DNA from: Streptomyces sp. NBC_00237
GTDB lineage: Bacteria > Actinomycetota > Actinomycetes > Streptomycetales > Streptomycetaceae
Direction: 5' to 3'
Assembly: GCF_026342435.1 (NCBI RefSeq)
Contig: NZ_JAPEMT010000001.1
Location: 2,474,501-2,538,500 of the forward strand
Length of the DNA: 64,000 nt
The position numbers and the translations under genes were made by a program. Shown one piece after another: positions 18,217 to 27,387 of the stretch (position 1 is the first letter of the stretch; each line of letters begins with the position of its first letter). Under the pieces are notes generated by a model. The model was not told where the DNA came from. It searched no databases and worked only from the letters and a program-made list of their open reading frames with translations.

Positions 18217-19109
18217 AAGACGTCTTCGAGGGTGCGGCGTTCGACCGAGATGCCGTCCGGCATCACCCCGTGCTGGGCGCACCAGGAGGTGACCGTGGCG
18301 AGGAGCTGCGGGTCGATCTTTCCGCTGATGCGGTACGTCCCCGGGATCAGCTCCTCCGCGAGGGTGTCGGCGGGGAGCGCCTTGAGGAGCGAGGTCATGT
18401 CGAGGCCGGGGCGGCCCGTGAAGCGCAGGGTGTTCTCGGCGCCGCCTCGGCACAGGTCGGCGGGGGAGCCCTGGGCGATGACCTTGCCCGCGTTCACGAT
18501 GGCGACGTCGTCGGCGAGCTGCTCGGCCTCGTCCATGAAGTGCGTGGTGAGGATGACGCTCACGCCGCACTCCCGGAGTTCGCGTACGAGGTCCCAGGTG
18601 GAGCGGCGGGCGTGCGGGTCCAGGCCCGCGGTCGGCTCGTCGAGGAAGACGAGCTCGGGGCGGCCGACCACGGCCATCGCGAGCGCGAGGCGCTGCTGCT
18701 GGCCGCCGGAGAGACGGCGGTAGGTCGTACGGCCGCAACTGCCGAGCCCGAGGCGGTCGATCAGGGCGTCCACGTCGAGCGGATGCGCGTGCAGCTTCGC
18801 CATGTGGCGGAGCATCTCGTCGGCGCGGGCGCCGGAGTAGACGCCGCCGGACTGGAGCATCACGCCGATGCGCGGGCGGAGCTTCGCGGCGTCGGCGACC
18901 GGGTCGAGACCGAGGACGCGGACCGTGCCCGCGTCGGGCTTGCGGTAGCCCTCGCAGGTCTCGACGGTCGTGGTCTTCCCGGCTCCGTTGGGGCCGAGGA
19001 CGGCGGTGACGGTGCCGGAGGCGACGGTGAGATCGAGGCCGTCGACCGCGGTCTTGGATCCGTACCGCTTGACCAGGCCGCTGACCTGGACGACGGGCTC
19101 TTGTGACAT
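18183..19109 (-). CDS. ABC transporter ATP-binding protein
   Basis: The ATPase of the exporter pair. The 308-residue protein has Walker A GPNGAGKTTT near residue 40, Q-loop VMLQSGGV near 84, signature LSGGQQQRLALAMA near 133, Walker B LVFLDEPTAG near 153 and the H-loop TTHFMDEAEQLAD near 188. It ends with a DrrA-type C-terminal extension (RRTLEDVFLELTGKDLRP). It lies upstream of, and is coupled to, the ABC-2 permease. It is divergent from sufR, with a 259-bp intergenic region between. Confidence 0.92.
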   Translation of the reverse strand: MSQEPVVQVSGLVKRYGSKTAVDGLDLTVASGTVTAVLGPNGAGKTTTVETCEGYRKPDAGTVRVLGLDPVADAAKLRPRIGVMLQSGGVYSGARADEMLRHMAKLHAHPLDVDALIDRLGLGSCGRTTYRRLSGGQQQRLALAMAVVGRPELVFLDEPTAGLDPHARRSTWDLVRELRECGVSVILTTHFMDEAEQLADDVAIVNAGKVIAQGSPADLCRGGAENTLRFTGRPGLDMTSLLKALPADTLAEELIPGTYRISGKIDPQLLATVTSWCAQHGVMPDGISVERRTLEDVFLELTGKDLRP

Positions 19110-19282
19110 GGGAGCGAGTCTAGGTCCCGGCGGGGAACGGCCCGGCAGGGGGCGGGGCCCGGCAGCGCGCTGACGGCGCCTTTGGCCCCTTACTCCCAGG
19201 TCACGCCCATTGTGGGCGAGGGGGCCGAGGGTGCGGAGGGGGTCTCCGGATCGCCTTCCCCGTGATCGTTTCCGCAGGTCAG

Positions 19283-19298
19283 CTTAGGTTTACCTAAG
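19283..19298. promoter_or_regulatory. Perfect 16-bp palindrome, iron-box-like
   Basis: cttaggt-tt-acctaag is a perfect inverted repeat between the ABC exporter and the SUF operon, about 70 bp upstream of the sufR start. Its TTAGGT and ACCTAA half-sites resemble those of DmdR/IdeR iron boxes, but the 5-bp centre of the usual 19-bp box is missing, so the regulator is not assigned. Confidence 0.4.
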
Positions 19299-19355
19299 TG
19301 ATGCAGTCCACCGATGTTGGTCAAGATCCGGGTTGTCAGGCTCAGGGGAATTACG

Positions 19356-19369
19356 CAACAATGGCGTTG
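19356..19369 (+). promoter_or_regulatory. Candidate SufR operator (CAAC-N6-GTTG)
   Basis: caac-aatggc-gttg ends on the G of the sufR GTG start. It fits the CAAC-N6-GTTG inverted repeat that I recall being reported for S. avermitilis SufR. Its position would place a bound repressor over the transcription start of a leaderless sufR mRNA. Confidence 0.6.
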
Positions 19370-20130
19370 TGAAATACGAAGGCGAGGTCCCCCAGACGGA
19401 CGTCGCGACCGGTGAGCGGTCCACCCGCAACCGTGTCGCGCGCTCCATCCTGGACCACGGCCCGTCGACGGTCGCCGACCTGGCGAAGCGCCTCGGCCTC
19501 ACGCAGGCCGCCGTGCGCCGCCACCTCGACGCCCTCGCCGCCGACGACGTGGTGCAGGCGAAGGAGCAGAGGGTCTACGGGGCGCGTACGCGCGGGCGGC
19601 CCGCGAAGGTCTTCGCGCTCACCGACTGCGGCCGGGACGCCTTCGACCAGTCCTACGACCAGCTCGCGGCCGACGCTCTGACCTGGATCTCCAGGGCGGC
19701 CGGCGGCGGCGAGCAGGGGGAGGCGGCCGTCACCGCCTTCGCGCGCGCCCGGATCGCCGCGCAGGCACAGGCGTACCGCGAGGCCGTCGAGGCGGCGCCC
19801 CCCGAGCAGCGCACGGAGGCTCTGGCGAGGGCCTTGAGTGCCGACGGGTACGCTGCTACGGCGCGAAGCGCACCGGTCGGAGAGCAGCTGTGCCAGCACC
19901 ACTGCCCTGTCGCCCACGTCGCGGAACAGTTCCCGCAGCTCTGCGAGGCGGAGACCGAGGTCTTCTCCGCGCTGCTCGGGACCCATGTCCAGCGGCTGGC
20001 CACCATCGCCCACGGCGACGGGGTCTGCACGACGTACATCCCGAAGAGCAGTCACACCAGTCACGCCAGTGACACCAGTCAGACCAGTCATTCAGCATCG
20101 GCAAGCACGGCCGGGAGGAACCCCGCATGA
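19369..20130 (+). CDS. sufR: SUF operon iron-sulfur repressor SufR
   Basis: DeoR/ArsR-type winged-helix repressor that carries an Fe-S cluster and controls SUF operon expression according to cluster demand. The 253-residue product has an N-terminal HTH ([25 protein letters not shown], residues about 35-58) followed by [14 protein letters not shown]. The C-terminal cluster region CQHHCPVAH with a further C 13 residues on (QLCEAE) provides three cysteines. The last 25 residues are a Ser/Thr/His-rich tail built by a 9-bp repeat. GTG 19369 is chosen: no Shine-Dalgarno lies upstream, suggesting a leaderless mRNA. The stop overlaps the sufB ATG. Confidence 0.9.
   Translation: MKYEGEVPQTDVATGERSTRNRVARSILDHGPSTVADLAKRLGLTQAAVRRHLDALAADDVVQAKEQRVYGARTRGRPAKVFALTDCGRDAFDQSYDQLAADALTWISRAAGGGEQGEAAVTAFARARIAAQAQAYREAVEAAPPEQRTEALARALSADGYAATARSAPVGEQLCQHHCPVAHVAEQFPQLCEAETEVFSALLGTHVQRLATIAHGDGVCTTYIPKSSHTSHASDTSQTSHSASASTAGRNPA
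20050..20085 (+). repeat. 9-bp tandem repeat in the sufR 3' end
   Basis: Four units of agtcacacc with one or two differences each run in frame, encoding Ser-His/Asp/Gln-Thr/Ala triplets in the SufR C-terminal tail; a fifth partial unit follows. Confidence 0.85.
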
Positions 20131-21551
20131 CTCTCCCTATCGAGGAGACTGCCCACCCCGAACTTGAGGGCCTGGGTACGTACGAATTCGGCTGGGCCGA
20201 CCCGGACGTGGCGGGTGCCGCGGCCAAGCGAGGTCTGTCCGAGGCTGTCGTCCGCGACATCTCGGCGAAGAAGAACGAGCCCGAGTGGATGCTGAAGCTG
20301 CGTCTCAAGGGTCTGAAGCTGTTCGGCAAGAAGCCCATGCCGAACTGGGGCTCGGACCTGTCGGGCATCGACTTCGACAACATCAAGTACTTCGTGCGCT
20401 CCACGGAGAAGCAGGCACAGTCCTGGGAGGACCTGCCCGCCGACATCAAGAACACGTACGACAAGCTCGGCATCCCCGAGGCGGAGAAGCAGCGCCTCGT
20501 CGCGGGCGTCGCGGCCCAGTACGAGTCCGAGGTCGTCTACCACCAGATCAACGAGGAGCTGGAGGCGCAGGGTGTCATCTTCATGGACACCGACACCGCG
20601 CTGAAGGAGCACCCGGAGCTCTTCCAGGAGTACTTCGGCACCGTCATCCCGGTCGGCGACAACAAGTTCGCGTCGCTGAACTCGGCCGTGTGGTCCGGCG
20701 GCTCGTTCATCTACGTGCCGAAGGGCGTGCACGTCGAGATCCCGCTCCAGGCGTACTTCCGTATCAACACGGAGAACATGGGGCAGTTCGAGCGCACGCT
20801 GATCATCGTCGACGAGGACGCGTACGTTCACTACGTCGAGGGCTGCACGGCTCCGATCTACTCCTCGGACTCGCTGCACTCCGCCGTGGTCGAGATCATC
20901 GTGAAGAAGGGCGGCCGCTGCCGCTACACGACGATCCAGAACTGGTCGAACAACGTCTACAACCTGGTCACCAAGCGCGCCGTGGCGTACGAGGGCGCGA
21001 CCATGGAGTGGGTCGACGGCAACATCGGCTCCAAGGTGACGATGAAGTACCCGGCCGTCTACCTCATGGGCGAGCACGCCAAGGGCGAGACGCTGTCCAT
21101 CGCCTTCGCGGGCGAGGGCCAGCACCAGGACGCGGGCGCGAAGATGGTGCACATGGCGCCGAACACGTCGTCCAACATCGTGTCCAAGTCGGTGGCGCGC
21201 GGTGGCGGTCGGACGTCCTACCGAGGTCTCATCGAGATCGGCGAGGGCGCTCCGGGGTCGAAGTCCAACGTGCTCTGTGACGCGCTGCTGGTCGACACCA
21301 TCTCGCGGTCCGACACGTACCCGTACGTCGACGTGCGCGAGGACGACGTGTCCATGGGCCACGAGGCGACCGTCTCCAAGGTCTCCGAGGACCAGCTCTT
21401 CTACCTGATGAGCCGCGGCATGACCGAGTTCGAGGCGATGGCGATGATCGTCCGAGGCTTCGTCGAGCCGATCGCCAAGGAGCTCCCGATGGAGTACGCC
21501 CTGGAGCTCAACCGGCTGATCGAGCTGCAGATGGAGGGTTCGGTCGGCTGA
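20127..21551 (+). CDS. sufB: Fe-S cluster assembly scaffold protein SufB
   Basis: SufB is the cluster-building scaffold subunit of the SufBCD complex. The 474-residue protein has the family's N-terminal helical region ([16 protein letters not shown]), the parallel beta-helix core, the [14 protein letters not shown] segment with a conserved cysteine near residue 240, and a C-terminal SufC-binding region ending [20 protein letters not shown]. Length is typical. ATG 20127 overlaps the sufR stop (ATGA), and sufD follows 62 nt downstream. Confidence 0.96.
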   Translation: MTLPIEETAHPELEGLGTYEFGWADPDVAGAAAKRGLSEAVVRDISAKKNEPEWMLKLRLKGLKLFGKKPMPNWGSDLSGIDFDNIKYFVRSTEKQAQSWEDLPADIKNTYDKLGIPEAEKQRLVAGVAAQYESEVVYHQINEELEAQGVIFMDTDTALKEHPELFQEYFGTVIPVGDNKFASLNSAVWSGGSFIYVPKGVHVEIPLQAYFRINTENMGQFERTLIIVDEDAYVHYVEGCTAPIYSSDSLHSAVVEIIVKKGGRCRYTTIQNWSNNVYNLVTKRAVAYEGATMEWVDGNIGSKVTMKYPAVYLMGEHAKGETLSIAFAGEGQHQDAGAKMVHMAPNTSSNIVSKSVARGGGRTSYRGLIEIGEGAPGSKSNVLCDALLVDTISRSDTYPYVDVREDDVSMGHEATVSKVSEDQLFYLMSRGMTEFEAMAMIVRGFVEPIAKELPMEYALELNRLIELQMEGSVG

Positions 21552-21613
21552 CCCGAACCCCCTTGTCAGCAGCAACCGACTTCCTGATCCAGAGAGAGAG
21601 CGCTACGACAGCC

Positions 21614-22792
21614 ATGGCTGAGGCTCAGAACATCCCGGTGGGTTCCACCACCGCCGGTTCCATCGCGGTGGCGGCGGAGTCCACCGTCGCCACGCGCATG
21701 AGTGCGCCGCCGTCCTTCGACGTGGCGGACTTCCCCGTGCCGCACGGCCGCGAGGAGGAGTGGCGGTTCACGCCGCTCGACCGGCTGCGCGGGCTGCACG
21801 ACGGCACCGCGACCGCCGGTGGCGTGCTGACCGTCCGGGTCGACGCCCCCGCCGGTGTCACCGTCGAGACGGTCGACCGCAGCGACGCCCGCCTCGGCAG
21901 GGCCGGGAAGCCGGTGGACCGGGTCGCGGCCCAGGCGTACAGCTCCTTCGAGAAGGCATCGGTCGTCTCGGTGCCCAAGGAGACCGTGCTGACCGAGCCG
22001 ATCCGCGTGTCGGTGCAGGGCGAGGGCGGCACGGCGTACGGCCACCAGGTCTTCGAACTCGGCGCGTTCGCCGAGGCCGTCGTGGTCATCGACCACACCG
22101 GTGACGGTGTGCTGGCCGCGAACGTCGACTACGTGCTGGGCGACGGTGCCAAGCTGACCGTCGTGTCCGTGCAGGACTGGGACGACCGTGCCGTCCACGT
22201 GGCGCAGCACAACGCGCTCGTCGGGCGCAACGCGTCGTTCAAGTCGGTCGTCGTGACCTTCGGCGGCGACGTCGTACGGCTGCACCCGCGCGTCTCGTAC
22301 GCCGGTCCCGGCGGCGAGGCCGAGCTGTTCGGCCTGTACTTCACCGACCAGGGACAGCACCAGGAGCACCGCCTCCTGGTCGACCACAACGTCCCGCACT
22401 GCAAGTCGAACGTGGCCTACAAGGGCGCGCTCCAGGGGCAGGACGCGCACGCGGTGTGGATCGGCGACGTGCTGATCCAGGCCGCCGCCGAGGGCACCGA
22501 CTCGTACGAGATGAACCGCAACCTGGTGCTGACCGACGGCGCGCGCGTCGACTCGGTCCCCAACCTGGAGATCGAGACCGGCGAGATCGCCGGAGCGGGC
22601 CACGCCTCGGCGACCGGCCGCTTCGACGACGAGCAGCTCTTCTACCTCCAGTCCCGCGGCATCCCCGAGGACGAGGCCCGTCGCCTGGTCGTCCGCGGCT
22701 TCTTCGCCGAGCTGGTCCAGCAGATCGGCGTCACGGACGTCGAGGAGCGGCTGCTCGCGAAGATCGACGCGGAGCTGGAGGCGTCCGTCTGA
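21614..22792 (+). CDS. sufD: Fe-S cluster assembly protein SufD
   Basis: SufD pairs with SufB in the SufBC2D complex. The 392-residue protein contains the REEEWRFTPLDRL entry motif, a beta-helix core, and the C-terminal SufC contact FYLQSRGIPEDEARRLVVRGFF, paralogous to that of SufB. The late histidine in GAGHASATGRFDDEQLF matches the conserved active-interface position. ATG 21614 gives the usual start MAEAQNIPVG; the frame is open back to 21563, but without a better ribosome site. It shares one base with the next gene (TGATG). Confidence 0.95.
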   Translation: MAEAQNIPVGSTTAGSIAVAAESTVATRMSAPPSFDVADFPVPHGREEEWRFTPLDRLRGLHDGTATAGGVLTVRVDAPAGVTVETVDRSDARLGRAGKPVDRVAAQAYSSFEKASVVSVPKETVLTEPIRVSVQGEGGTAYGHQVFELGAFAEAVVVIDHTGDGVLAANVDYVLGDGAKLTVVSVQDWDDRAVHVAQHNALVGRNASFKSVVVTFGGDVVRLHPRVSYAGPGGEAELFGLYFTDQGQHQEHRLLVDHNVPHCKSNVAYKGALQGQDAHAVWIGDVLIQAAAEGTDSYEMNRNLVLTDGARVDSVPNLEIETGEIAGAGHASATGRFDDEQLFYLQSRGIPEDEARRLVVRGFFAELVQQIGVTDVEERLLAKIDAELEASV

Positions 22793-23109
22793 TGGCGTTC
22801 GTGAAGGTGGCAGCGCTGAGCGAGCTGGAGGCCGACACCCCCAAGCGGGTGGAGGTCGACGGCACGCCGGTGTCTCTCGTACACACCGAGGGCGAAGTCT
22901 TCGCGATCAACGACATCTGCTCGCACGCGAACGTCTCGCTGTCGGAGGGGGAGGTGGAGGACTGTGCGATCGAGTGCTGGTTGCACGGTTCGAGCTTCGA
23001 CCTCCGCACCGGCAAGCCGTCCGGTCTTCCCGCGACGCGCCCCGTCCCCGTTTACCCCGTAAAGATCGAAGGGGACGATGTGCTCGTCTCCGTCACCCAG
23101 GAGTCCTGA
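22792..23109 (+). CDS. Rieske-type [2Fe-2S] ferredoxin of the SUF operon
   Basis: A 105-residue non-heme-iron-oxygenase-type ferredoxin. Cluster ligands are expected in CSHANVSLSEGEVEDC, where C-x-H is visible, and in the second half ECWLHGSSFD, where C-x2-H is visible, fitting the Rieske pattern CxH...CxxH. Its place between sufD and sufC is conserved in actinobacterial SUF operons, which suggests it donates electrons during cluster assembly; that role is inferred. Starts with an ATG sharing a base with the sufD stop. Confidence 0.92.
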   Translation: MAFVKVAALSELEADTPKRVEVDGTPVSLVHTEGEVFAINDICSHANVSLSEGEVEDCAIECWLHGSSFDLRTGKPSGLPATRPVPVYPVKIEGDDVLVSVTQES

Positions 23110-23116
23110 GTACCCC

Positions 23117-23902
23117 ATGGCAACGCTTGAAATCCGCGACCTGCACGTCTCCGTCGATGTCGAGAACGGCACCAAGGAGATCCTCAAGGGCGTCGACCTG
23201 ACCGTGAAGCAGGGCGAGACCCACGCCATCATGGGCCCCAACGGCTCCGGCAAGTCCACCCTCGCGTACTCGATCGCGGGTCACCCCAAGTACACGATCA
23301 CCAGCGGCACCGTCACCCTCGACGGCGAGGACGTCCTGGAGATGTCCGTCGACGAGCGCGCCCGCGCCGGCATGTTCCTGGCCATGCAGTACCCGGTCGA
23401 GGTCCCCGGCGTCTCGGTGTCCAACTTCCTGCGTACGTCGGCCACGGCGCTGCGCGGCGAGGCCCCCAAGCTGCGCACCTGGGTGAAGGAGGTCAAGTCC
23501 GCGATGGAGCAGCTCCAGATGGACCCGTCCTTCGCCGAGCGCAACGTCAACGAGGGCTTCTCCGGTGGTGAGAAGAAGCGTCACGAGATCCTCCAGATGG
23601 AGCTCATGAAGCCGAAGATCGCCATCCTCGACGAGACCGACTCCGGTCTGGACGTCGACGCCCTGCGCCAGGTCTCGGACGGCGTCAACCGCGTCCGCGA
23701 GACCGGTGAGGTCGGCACGCTGCTGATCACGCACTACACGCGCATCCTGCGCTACATCAAGCCGGACTTCGTGCACGTCTTCTCGGCGGGCAAGATCGTC
23801 GAGTCCGGTGGCCCCGAGCTGGCCGACCAGCTCGAGGCCGAGGGCTACGAGAAGTACGCAACGCGCGACGAAGTCGACACGAAGGGTGGCGCAGCCGCGT
23901 GA
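23117..23902 (+). CDS. sufC: Fe-S cluster assembly ATPase SufC
   Basis: ABC-type ATPase that drives conformational change in the SufB-SufD scaffold. The 261-residue protein has Walker A GPNGSGKST near residue 40, the SufC-type signature FSGGEKKRHEILQM near 150, Walker B AILDETDSGLD near 172 and the H-loop ITHYTRIL near 210. ATG 23117 lies 7 nt after the ferredoxin stop. The stop overlaps the sufS GTG (GTGA). Confidence 0.96.
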   Translation: MATLEIRDLHVSVDVENGTKEILKGVDLTVKQGETHAIMGPNGSGKSTLAYSIAGHPKYTITSGTVTLDGEDVLEMSVDERARAGMFLAMQYPVEVPGVSVSNFLRTSATALRGEAPKLRTWVKEVKSAMEQLQMDPSFAERNVNEGFSGGEKKRHEILQMELMKPKIAILDETDSGLDVDALRQVSDGVNRVRETGEVGTLLITHYTRILRYIKPDFVHVFSAGKIVESGGPELADQLEAEGYEKYATRDEVDTKGGAAA

Positions 23903-25155
23903 CACAGCTGCCGGGCCTCCTCGACACGGACGCGATCCGCAAGGACTTCCCCCTGCTGGACCGCATCGTCCACGGGGACAAGAAGATCGTTTACCTGGAC
24001 TCCGCGGCGACCTCCCAGAAGCCGCGCCAGGTGCTCGACGCGCTCAACGAGTACTACGAGCGGCACAACGCCAACGTGCACCGCGGTGTGTACACGGTCG
24101 CCGAGGAGGCCACGGCGCTGTACGAGGGCGCCCGCGACAAGGTCGCCGCCTTCATCAACGCGCCGAGCCGCGACGAGGTCATCTTCACGAAGAACGCCTC
24201 CGAGTCGCTCAACCTCGTCGCCAACATGCTGGGCTGGGCCGACGAGCCCTACCGCGTGGACCGCGAGACCGAGATCGTCATCACGGAGATGGAGCACCAC
24301 TCCAACATCGTGCCGTGGCAGCTGCTCTCGCAGCGCACGGGCGCGAAGCTGAAGTGGTTCGGGCTGACCGACGACGGCCGCCTCGACCTCTCCAACATCG
24401 ACGAGATCATCACCGAGAAGACGAAGATCGTCTCCTTCACGCTGGTCTCCAACCTGCTGGGCACGGTCAACCCGGTCGAGACGATCGTGCGCCGTGCGCA
24501 GCAGGTCGGCGCGCTGGTCTGCATCGACGCCTCGCAGGCCGCGCCGCACATGGTGCTGGACGTGCAGGCCCTCCAGGCCGACTTCGTGGCCTTCACCGGT
24601 CACAAGATGGTCGGCCCGACGGGCATCGGCGTGCTCTGGGGCCGTCAGGAGCTGCTGGAGGACCTGCCGCCGTTCCTCGGCGGCGGCGAGATGATCGAGA
24701 CCGTGTCGATGCACTCCTCGACGTACGCTCCCGCGCCGCACAAGTTCGAGGCGGGTACGCCCCCGATCGCGCAGGCCGTCGGCCTCGGCGCGGCCGTGGA
24801 CTACCTCTCGGCGATCGGCATGGAGAACATCGCGCGCCACGAGCACGCGATCACCGAGTACGCGGTCAAGCGCCTCCTGGAGGTGCCCGACCTGCGGATC
24901 ATCGGCCCGGCGACGGCCGAGGACCGCGGTGCGGCGATCTCCTTCACGCTCGGCGACATCCATCCGCACGACGTGGGCCAGGTCCTCGACGAGGAAGGCA
25001 TCGCGGTACGCGTCGGTCACCACTGCGCGCGCCCGGTCTGCCTCCGCTACGGAGTTCCTGCGACCACGCGGGCGTCGTTCTATCTGTACTCCACGCCGGC
25101 CGAGGTGGACGCCCTGGTCGACGGCCTGGAGCACGTACGGAACTTCTTCGGGTAG
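23899..25155 (+). CDS. sufS: Cysteine desulfurase SufS
   Basis: PLP enzyme that removes sulfur from cysteine and hands it on as a persulfide for cluster assembly. The 418-residue protein is a type II (SufS/CsdB) desulfurase: EMEHHSNIVPWQ near residue 130, the PLP lysine in FTGHKMVGPTGIG near residue 233, and the persulfide-forming cysteine in RVGHHCARPVCLRY near residue 373. Partner SufU follows immediately, consistent with a SufS-SufU sulfur-transfer pair. The GTG start is fixed by overlap with sufC. Confidence 0.96.
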   Translation: MTQLPGLLDTDAIRKDFPLLDRIVHGDKKIVYLDSAATSQKPRQVLDALNEYYERHNANVHRGVYTVAEEATALYEGARDKVAAFINAPSRDEVIFTKNASESLNLVANMLGWADEPYRVDRETEIVITEMEHHSNIVPWQLLSQRTGAKLKWFGLTDDGRLDLSNIDEIITEKTKIVSFTLVSNLLGTVNPVETIVRRAQQVGALVCIDASQAAPHMVLDVQALQADFVAFTGHKMVGPTGIGVLWGRQELLEDLPPFLGGGEMIETVSMHSSTYAPAPHKFEAGTPPIAQAVGLGAAVDYLSAIGMENIARHEHAITEYAVKRLLEVPDLRIIGPATAEDRGAAISFTLGDIHPHDVGQVLDEEGIAVRVGHHCARPVCLRYGVPATTRASFYLYSTPAEVDALVDGLEHVRNFFG

Positions 25156-25168
25156 GCGGGGAGCGACA

Positions 25169-25633
25169 GTGAAGCTGGATTCGATGTACCAGGAAGTCAT
25201 CCTGGACCACTACAAGCACCCGCACGGGCGCGGCCTGCGCGACGGCGATGCCGAGGTGCATCACGTCAACCCCACCTGCGGCGACGAGATCACGCTCCGG
25301 GTGAAGTACGACGGGGAGCGCATCGAGGACGTCAGCTACGAGGGGCAGGGCTGTTCCATCAGCCAGGCCAGCGCCTCGGTGCTGAACGACCTGCTGGTCG
25401 GCAAGGACCTGGACCAGGCCCGGAAGATCCAGGAGACCTTCCTGGAGCTGATGCAGTCGAAGGGCGCTGTCGAGCCCGACGAGGCGATGGAAGAGGTCCT
25501 GGAGGACGCGGTCGCGTTCGCCGGAGTCTCGAAGTTCCCGGCCCGGGTCAAGTGCGCCCTGCTGAGCTGGATGGCATGGAAGGACGCGACCGCCCAGGCC
25601 CTGGGCGAGAGCGCGAAGAAGGAGACGGCATGA
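25169..25633 (+). CDS. sufU: SufU zinc-dependent sulfur-transfer protein
   Basis: IscU-like fold protein that in Gram-positive bacteria receives sulfur from SufS. The 154-residue product starts MKLDSMYQEVILDHYKHP and has the three conserved cysteines in NPTCGDEI, GQGCSISQAS and RVKCALLSW, plus the SufU-type insertion between the second and third cysteines. GTG 25169 is preceded by GGCGGGGA. The stop overlaps the next ATG (ATGA). Confidence 0.95.
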   Translation: MKLDSMYQEVILDHYKHPHGRGLRDGDAEVHHVNPTCGDEITLRVKYDGERIEDVSYEGQGCSISQASASVLNDLLVGKDLDQARKIQETFLELMQSKGAVEPDEAMEEVLEDAVAFAGVSKFPARVKCALLSWMAWKDATAQALGESAKKETA

Positions 25634-25968
25634 GTGACGAGACGACATTGACGACCAAGCCCGCCTCCGAGGAAGAGGTGCGCGAAGCCCTGTACGACGT
25701 GGTCGACCCCGAGCTGGGCATCGACGTCGTCAACCTGGGCCTCATCTACGGAGTCCACGTCGACGACGCGAACATCGCGACCATCGACATGACGCTCACC
25801 TCCGCGGCCTGCCCGCTGACCGACGTCATCGAGGACCAGGCCAAGTCGGCCACCGAGGGCATCGTCAACGAGCTCAAGATCAACTGGGTCTGGATGCCGC
25901 CGTGGGGCCCGGACAAGATCACCGACGACGGCCGCGAGCAGCTCCGCGCGCTCGGCTTCAACGTCTGA
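25630..25968 (+). CDS. sufT: SufT-like MIP18/DUF59 metal-sulfur cluster assembly factor
   Basis: A 112-residue MIP18-family protein, the last gene of the SUF operon. Conserved features are VVDPELGIDVVNLGLIY near residue 25, MTLTSAACPLTD with the key cysteine near 63, and WMPPWGPDKITDDGR near the end. Homologues aid maturation or transfer of Fe-S clusters. The coupled start fits a role downstream of SufU. A strong hairpin terminates the operon. Confidence 0.93.
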   Translation: MSDETTLTTKPASEEEVREALYDVVDPELGIDVVNLGLIYGVHVDDANIATIDMTLTSAACPLTDVIEDQAKSATEGIVNELKINWVWMPPWGPDKITDDGREQLRALGFNV

Positions 25969-25993
25969 GATCCGCTGTTCGTCCGTACGGTAT

Positions 25994-26036
25994 GGCTGTG
26001 CCCCCGGTGCTCCTCGCGAGCGCCGGGGGCACAGCC
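25994..26036. terminator. Bidirectional terminator after the SUF operon
   Basis: A perfect 14-bp stem (25994-26007 with 26023-26036) closes a 15-nt loop and is followed by gtttctc. It lies between convergent genes. Confidence 0.78.
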
Positions 26037-26041
26037 GTTTC

Positions 26042-27196
26042 TCAGTGCTGTGGGTGCTGTGGGTGCTGCGGGGGCTGCTGGTACGGCGGCGGGGGCGGCA
26101 GGTGGGCCGCCTCGGCGAGGGCGGGGGCCAGGTTCTCGCGGCGGATGCGCTGGTCCACGTACAGCAGGCCGGTGGAGAGCTGGGGGAAGAAGGTCGTGAT
26201 GATCTGGCTGACGAAGCTGCCGAGGAGGGTGATCAGCACGTAGCCGCCCACGGACAGGAACACCTGCACCACGGCCGTGCTCTCGTCGGCCTGGGTGGTG
26301 AGGCCGAAGCTGGGGATCATCGAGAACATGCCCAGGAAGCTGAACGGCACCTGGATGATCGAGCCCGCCACCATCGCCATCGCGTACACCAGCAGCGTGA
26401 TTCCGAAGATCCGCCACCAGGAGCCCTTCACCAGCCGGGCCGACCGGCGCAGCGCCCGCATCGGGCTCGCCGACTCGAAGACGGCGACGGCGGGGGCCAG
26501 GCTGAAGAGGGTCCAGAGCCAGATCGCCACCGGCATCAGCAGGAGTCCGGTGATGAGGCCCACTCCGGCGAGGACGTTGGCGAGGCCGCCGCCCTGGTGT
26601 TCCACGACCGAGAGCATCAGGGCGACGTAGCCGGTCATCAGCAGGGCCACCATGAGGAACCCGACCAGCCAGGGGATCAGCAGCACGCCGATCACCGCGG
26701 GGGCGCGGTTCACCGCCCTGCGCCACACCACGCCGAACGTGGCCGGGCGGCCGAGCACGGCCTCCTGGAGCACGGCGGGGGACGCCGCCTGGGTGACGGC
26801 GGTGGCCAGCAACATGCACACCATGCCGACGACGGCGACCACGCCGAAGCCGACGGCCAGGGCAATGAGCTCGGAGGCGAGGGCCGCGTCGTCGTTGGCG
26901 CGGTCCGCGGCTTCCGCCGCGTGGAAGGTGTCCTGGTTGGCCCAGATGCCGATGGCCACCGCTGCGCCCGTGACCAGCAGGGCGGCCCCGTACGCGAGTA
27001 CGGCGGTGCCCAGGAGGGGCTTCCAGTAGCGGCCGAAGGCGGAGAAGGTGCCGTTCAGGATGTCGCTGAGGGCGAGCGGGCGCAGCGGGATCACCCCGGG
27101 CTGCGGGGGTTGCGGGGGCGGGGCCCAGGCGCCGCCCCAGCCGGGTCCTGCCGGGCCGGGCGGGGGGCTTCCGTGGGGGCCGCCGGGGTGTGTCAC
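26042..27196 (-). CDS. Polytopic membrane protein (glycerophosphoryl-diester-phosphodiesterase membrane-domain-like)
   Basis: A 384-residue integral membrane protein with a Gly/Pro-rich N-terminal tail (residues 1-35), then ILNGTFSAFGRYWKPLL, about six to seven hydrophobic segments and a cytosolic region around SPMRALRRSARLVKGSWWRIFGI. It ends in a Pro/Gln/His repeat (QQPPQHPQHPQH). The layout resembles the membrane domain found in some glycerophosphodiesterases and in streptomycete DUF proteins beside lipid or secretion genes. There is no catalytic domain, so no enzyme function is claimed. ATG 27196 is accepted as the N-terminal tail matches related proteins in style. Confidence 0.72.
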   Translation of the reverse strand: MTHPGGPHGSPPPGPAGPGWGGAWAPPPQPPQPGVIPLRPLALSDILNGTFSAFGRYWKPLLGTAVLAYGAALLVTGAAVAIGIWANQDTFHAAEAADRANDDAALASELIALAVGFGVVAVVGMVCMLLATAVTQAASPAVLQEAVLGRPATFGVVWRRAVNRAPAVIGVLLIPWLVGFLMVALLMTGYVALMLSVVEHQGGGLANVLAGVGLITGLLLMPVAIWLWTLFSLAPAVAVFESASPMRALRRSARLVKGSWWRIFGITLLVYAMAMVAGSIIQVPFSFLGMFSMIPSFGLTTQADESTAVVQVFLSVGGYVLITLLGSFVSQIITTFFPQLSTGLLYVDQRIRRENLAPALAEAAHLPPPPPYQQPPQHPQHPQH

Positions 27197-27387
27197 GTCG
27201 TGCTCCGTGCGTCAGGGTGATGGGGGGTCACCGTATCCGGGTCCGTACGGTACGGGGAACGGCGGAGGGGGAGAGCGTCGGACCACGGAAGGAAACGGCG
27301 AGCGGGGAACTGTGCGGCCGGCGTGTCCTCCGTGGCCGATCGGTCCTAGGTTGTGGCTCAACAGCCGTGCCGTCGAAGGGCGTTGCC

